Assembly: GCA_021802025.1 (NCBI GenBank)
Contig: JAKABC010000124.1
Span: 1 to 5,288, forward strand
DNA: 5,288 nucleotides
Source of the DNA: Actinomycetes bacterium
Lineage (GTDB): Bacteria; Actinomycetota; Acidimicrobiia; Acidimicrobiales; RAAP-2
Reading direction: 5' to 3'
Shown: positions 4,825-5,288 of the stretch, in pieces
Layout of the letters: the number at the start of each line of letters is the position of its first letter
Position numbering within the stretch: position 1 is the first letter of the stretch
Made by a program: the position numbers and the translations under genes
Notes under the pieces: generated by a model
The model's input: only the letters and a program-made list of their open reading frames with translations
The model's database searches: none
Told to the model about the DNA's origin: nothing

Positions 4825-5096
4825 GCGTCGTGGTGCGCCTGCCGGCCCAGCTGCGCGCCCTGGTGGGGGGCGCGGGCGAGGTGCCGGTCGAGGCCCGCAC
4901 GGTGCGCGAGGCGATCCTCGCGCTCGAGGCGTCCCACCCCGGACTGGCCGAGAGGGTCCTCGACGACGGGGGCGCGCTGCGGCGCTTCGTCAACGTCTTC
5001 GTCGCCGACGAGGACGTGCGCTTCCTCGACGGTCTCGACACGGCCGTGGCCGACGGCGAGACGATCTCCCTGGTCCCAGCGGTGGCGGGGGGCTGA
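4821..5096 (+). CDS. CysO-like ubiquitin-fold sulfur carrier protein (MoaD/ThiS family)
   Basis: The product has 91 residues from GTG 4821, whose codon overlaps the thrC stop TGA by sharing GTGA, a typical translational-coupling arrangement. The length and the C-terminal PAVAGG match beta-grasp sulfur carriers. In these the terminal Gly-Gly is adenylated by a MoeB/ThiF-type enzyme and turned into a thiocarboxylate that donates sulfur. The best resemblance is to mycobacterial CysO: RRFVNVFVADEDVRF (54-68) and ISLVPAVAGG (82-91). CysO supplies sulfur to CysM, which makes cysteine from O-phosphoserine, and the Mec protease then releases the cysteine. No cysM, mec or activating-enzyme gene is visible here; the coupled partner is instead the threonine synthase homologue. 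Alternatives are a MoaD or ThiS for molybdopterin or thiamine, but no gene of either pathway is nearby. The residue pattern argues for the CysO branch. Confidence 0.87.
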   Translation: MSVVVRLPAQLRALVGGAGEVPVEARTVREAILALEASHPGLAERVLDDGGALRRFVNVFVADEDVRFLDGLDTAVADGETISLVPAVAGG

Positions 5097-5104
5097 GGCG
5101 CCCG

Positions 5105-5131
5105 TTAGCACTCTCAGAGGGTGACTGCTAA
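5105..5131 (+). promoter_or_regulatory. CIRCE operator (HrcA binding site) upstream of groEL
   Basis: TTAGCACTC (5105-5113), a 9-nt spacer and GACTGCTAA (5123-5131) match the CIRCE consensus TTAGCACTC-N9-GAGTGCTAA at 17 of 18 arm positions. The only change is C for G at 5125. The site is the binding element of the heat-shock repressor HrcA, which blocks chaperonin transcription at normal temperature. It lies 44 bp before the groEL start and overlaps the proposed promoter. Confidence 0.95.
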
Positions 5132-5134
5132 CAT
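5105..5134 (+). promoter_or_regulatory. Candidate groEL promoter overlapping CIRCE
   Basis: TTAGCA (5105-5110) and TAACAT (5129-5134), 18 bp apart, each match the sigma-A hexamers at four of six bases. Both boxes overlap the ends of the CIRCE inverted repeat, so bound HrcA would block RNA polymerase. Transcription would start near 5141, giving a leader of about 35 nt. Confidence 0.5.
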
Positions 5135-5163
5135 CGGTGGGTACCGAGTTGTGGTGACTCTAT

Positions 5164-5170
5164 AGGAGGA
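5164..5170 (+). promoter_or_regulatory. Strong ribosome binding site of groEL
   Basis: AGGAGGA ends 5 nt before GTG 5176. It is the strongest Shine-Dalgarno match in the window and sets the GTG start, consistent with a highly translated chaperonin. Confidence 0.85.
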
Positions 5171-5175
5171 GAACC

Positions 5176-5288
5176 GTGGCGAAACTGATCGCTTTTGACG
5201 AAGAGGCGCGTCGCGCCCTCGAGCGCGGCATGAACAAGCTGGCCGACGCGGTCCGGGTGACCCTGGGGCCCAAGGGGCGCAACGTCGT
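5176..5288 (+). CDS. groEL: GroEL chaperonin (Hsp60), N-terminal part, 3' truncated
   Basis: The first 37 residues run from GTG 5176 to the window edge, where the gene is cut within a codon. They begin MAKLIAFDEEARRALERG and continue through MNKLADAVRVTLGPKGRNV. This is the diagnostic GroEL N-terminus, with the ATP-site segment TLGPKGRNV in the equatorial domain. GroEL forms the double-ring ATP-driven folding chamber of the cytosol and works with GroES. The MAK-IA-DEEARR pattern resembles the actinobacterial GroEL copy known in mycobacteria as GroEL2. No groES precedes it; the CysO-like gene does. Groups with several groEL copies often keep such an orphan copy away from the groES-groEL1 operon. 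CIRCE and a strong AGGAGGA upstream indicate HrcA-controlled, high-level expression. Confidence 0.96.
   Translation, partial: MAKLIAFDEEARRALERGMNKLADAVRVTLGPKGRNV

Overview
The window is high-GC DNA, roughly two-thirds G+C over most of its length. It looks like a chromosomal segment from an actinobacterium (Actinomycetota). The evidence is a mycobacterial-type GpgS, a CysO-type sulfur carrier ending in VAGG, a CIRCE-controlled groEL with no groES directly in front of it, and a Zn-ribbon threonine synthase of actinobacterial type. A deep-branching group such as Acidimicrobiia would fit the secreted InlB-repeat protein, but that is only a guess.

Layout, left to right. (1) 1-87 is the last 28 codons of a TrmH/SpoU-family 23S rRNA 2'-O-methyltransferase (RlmB-like). 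(2) 88-251 is non-coding, with a 12-bp tandem repeat, a 10-bp palindrome and a small hairpin. (3) 252-1937 encodes a secreted protein with five InlB B-type (Listeria-Bacteroides) repeats and a C-terminal OmpA-like domain; its first half is clearly poorer in GC than its second half. (4) A 14-bp GC-rich hairpin separates it from a convergent tRNA-Thr(TGT) gene on the minus strand. (5) 2120-2626 encodes a small single-pass membrane protein with a LytR_C domain and no LCP catalytic domain. (6) gpgS lies on the minus strand, tail-to-tail with it, and the two stop codons overlap. (7) A divergent promoter region at 3403-3576 serves gpgS and thrC. (8) A threonine synthase-like gene overlaps a CysO-like sulfur-carrier gene through GTGA. 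(9) A CIRCE operator and promoter precede the truncated start of groEL.

How the genes relate: most are housekeeping genes acting in separate processes, namely rRNA modification, glucosylglycerate or methylglucose-lipopolysaccharide synthesis, amino-acid synthesis and protein folding. The most interesting functional unit is the coupled thrC-like/cysO-like pair. It links a fold-type II PLP enzyme to a protein thiocarboxylate sulfur donor, which suggests a sulfur-transfer role for this threonine synthase paralogue. The most unusual single gene is the InlB-repeat/OmpA-like surface protein, with its compositional break and its altered peptidoglycan-binding motif. I see no CRISPR array, transposase, phage gene or toxin-antitoxin pair.
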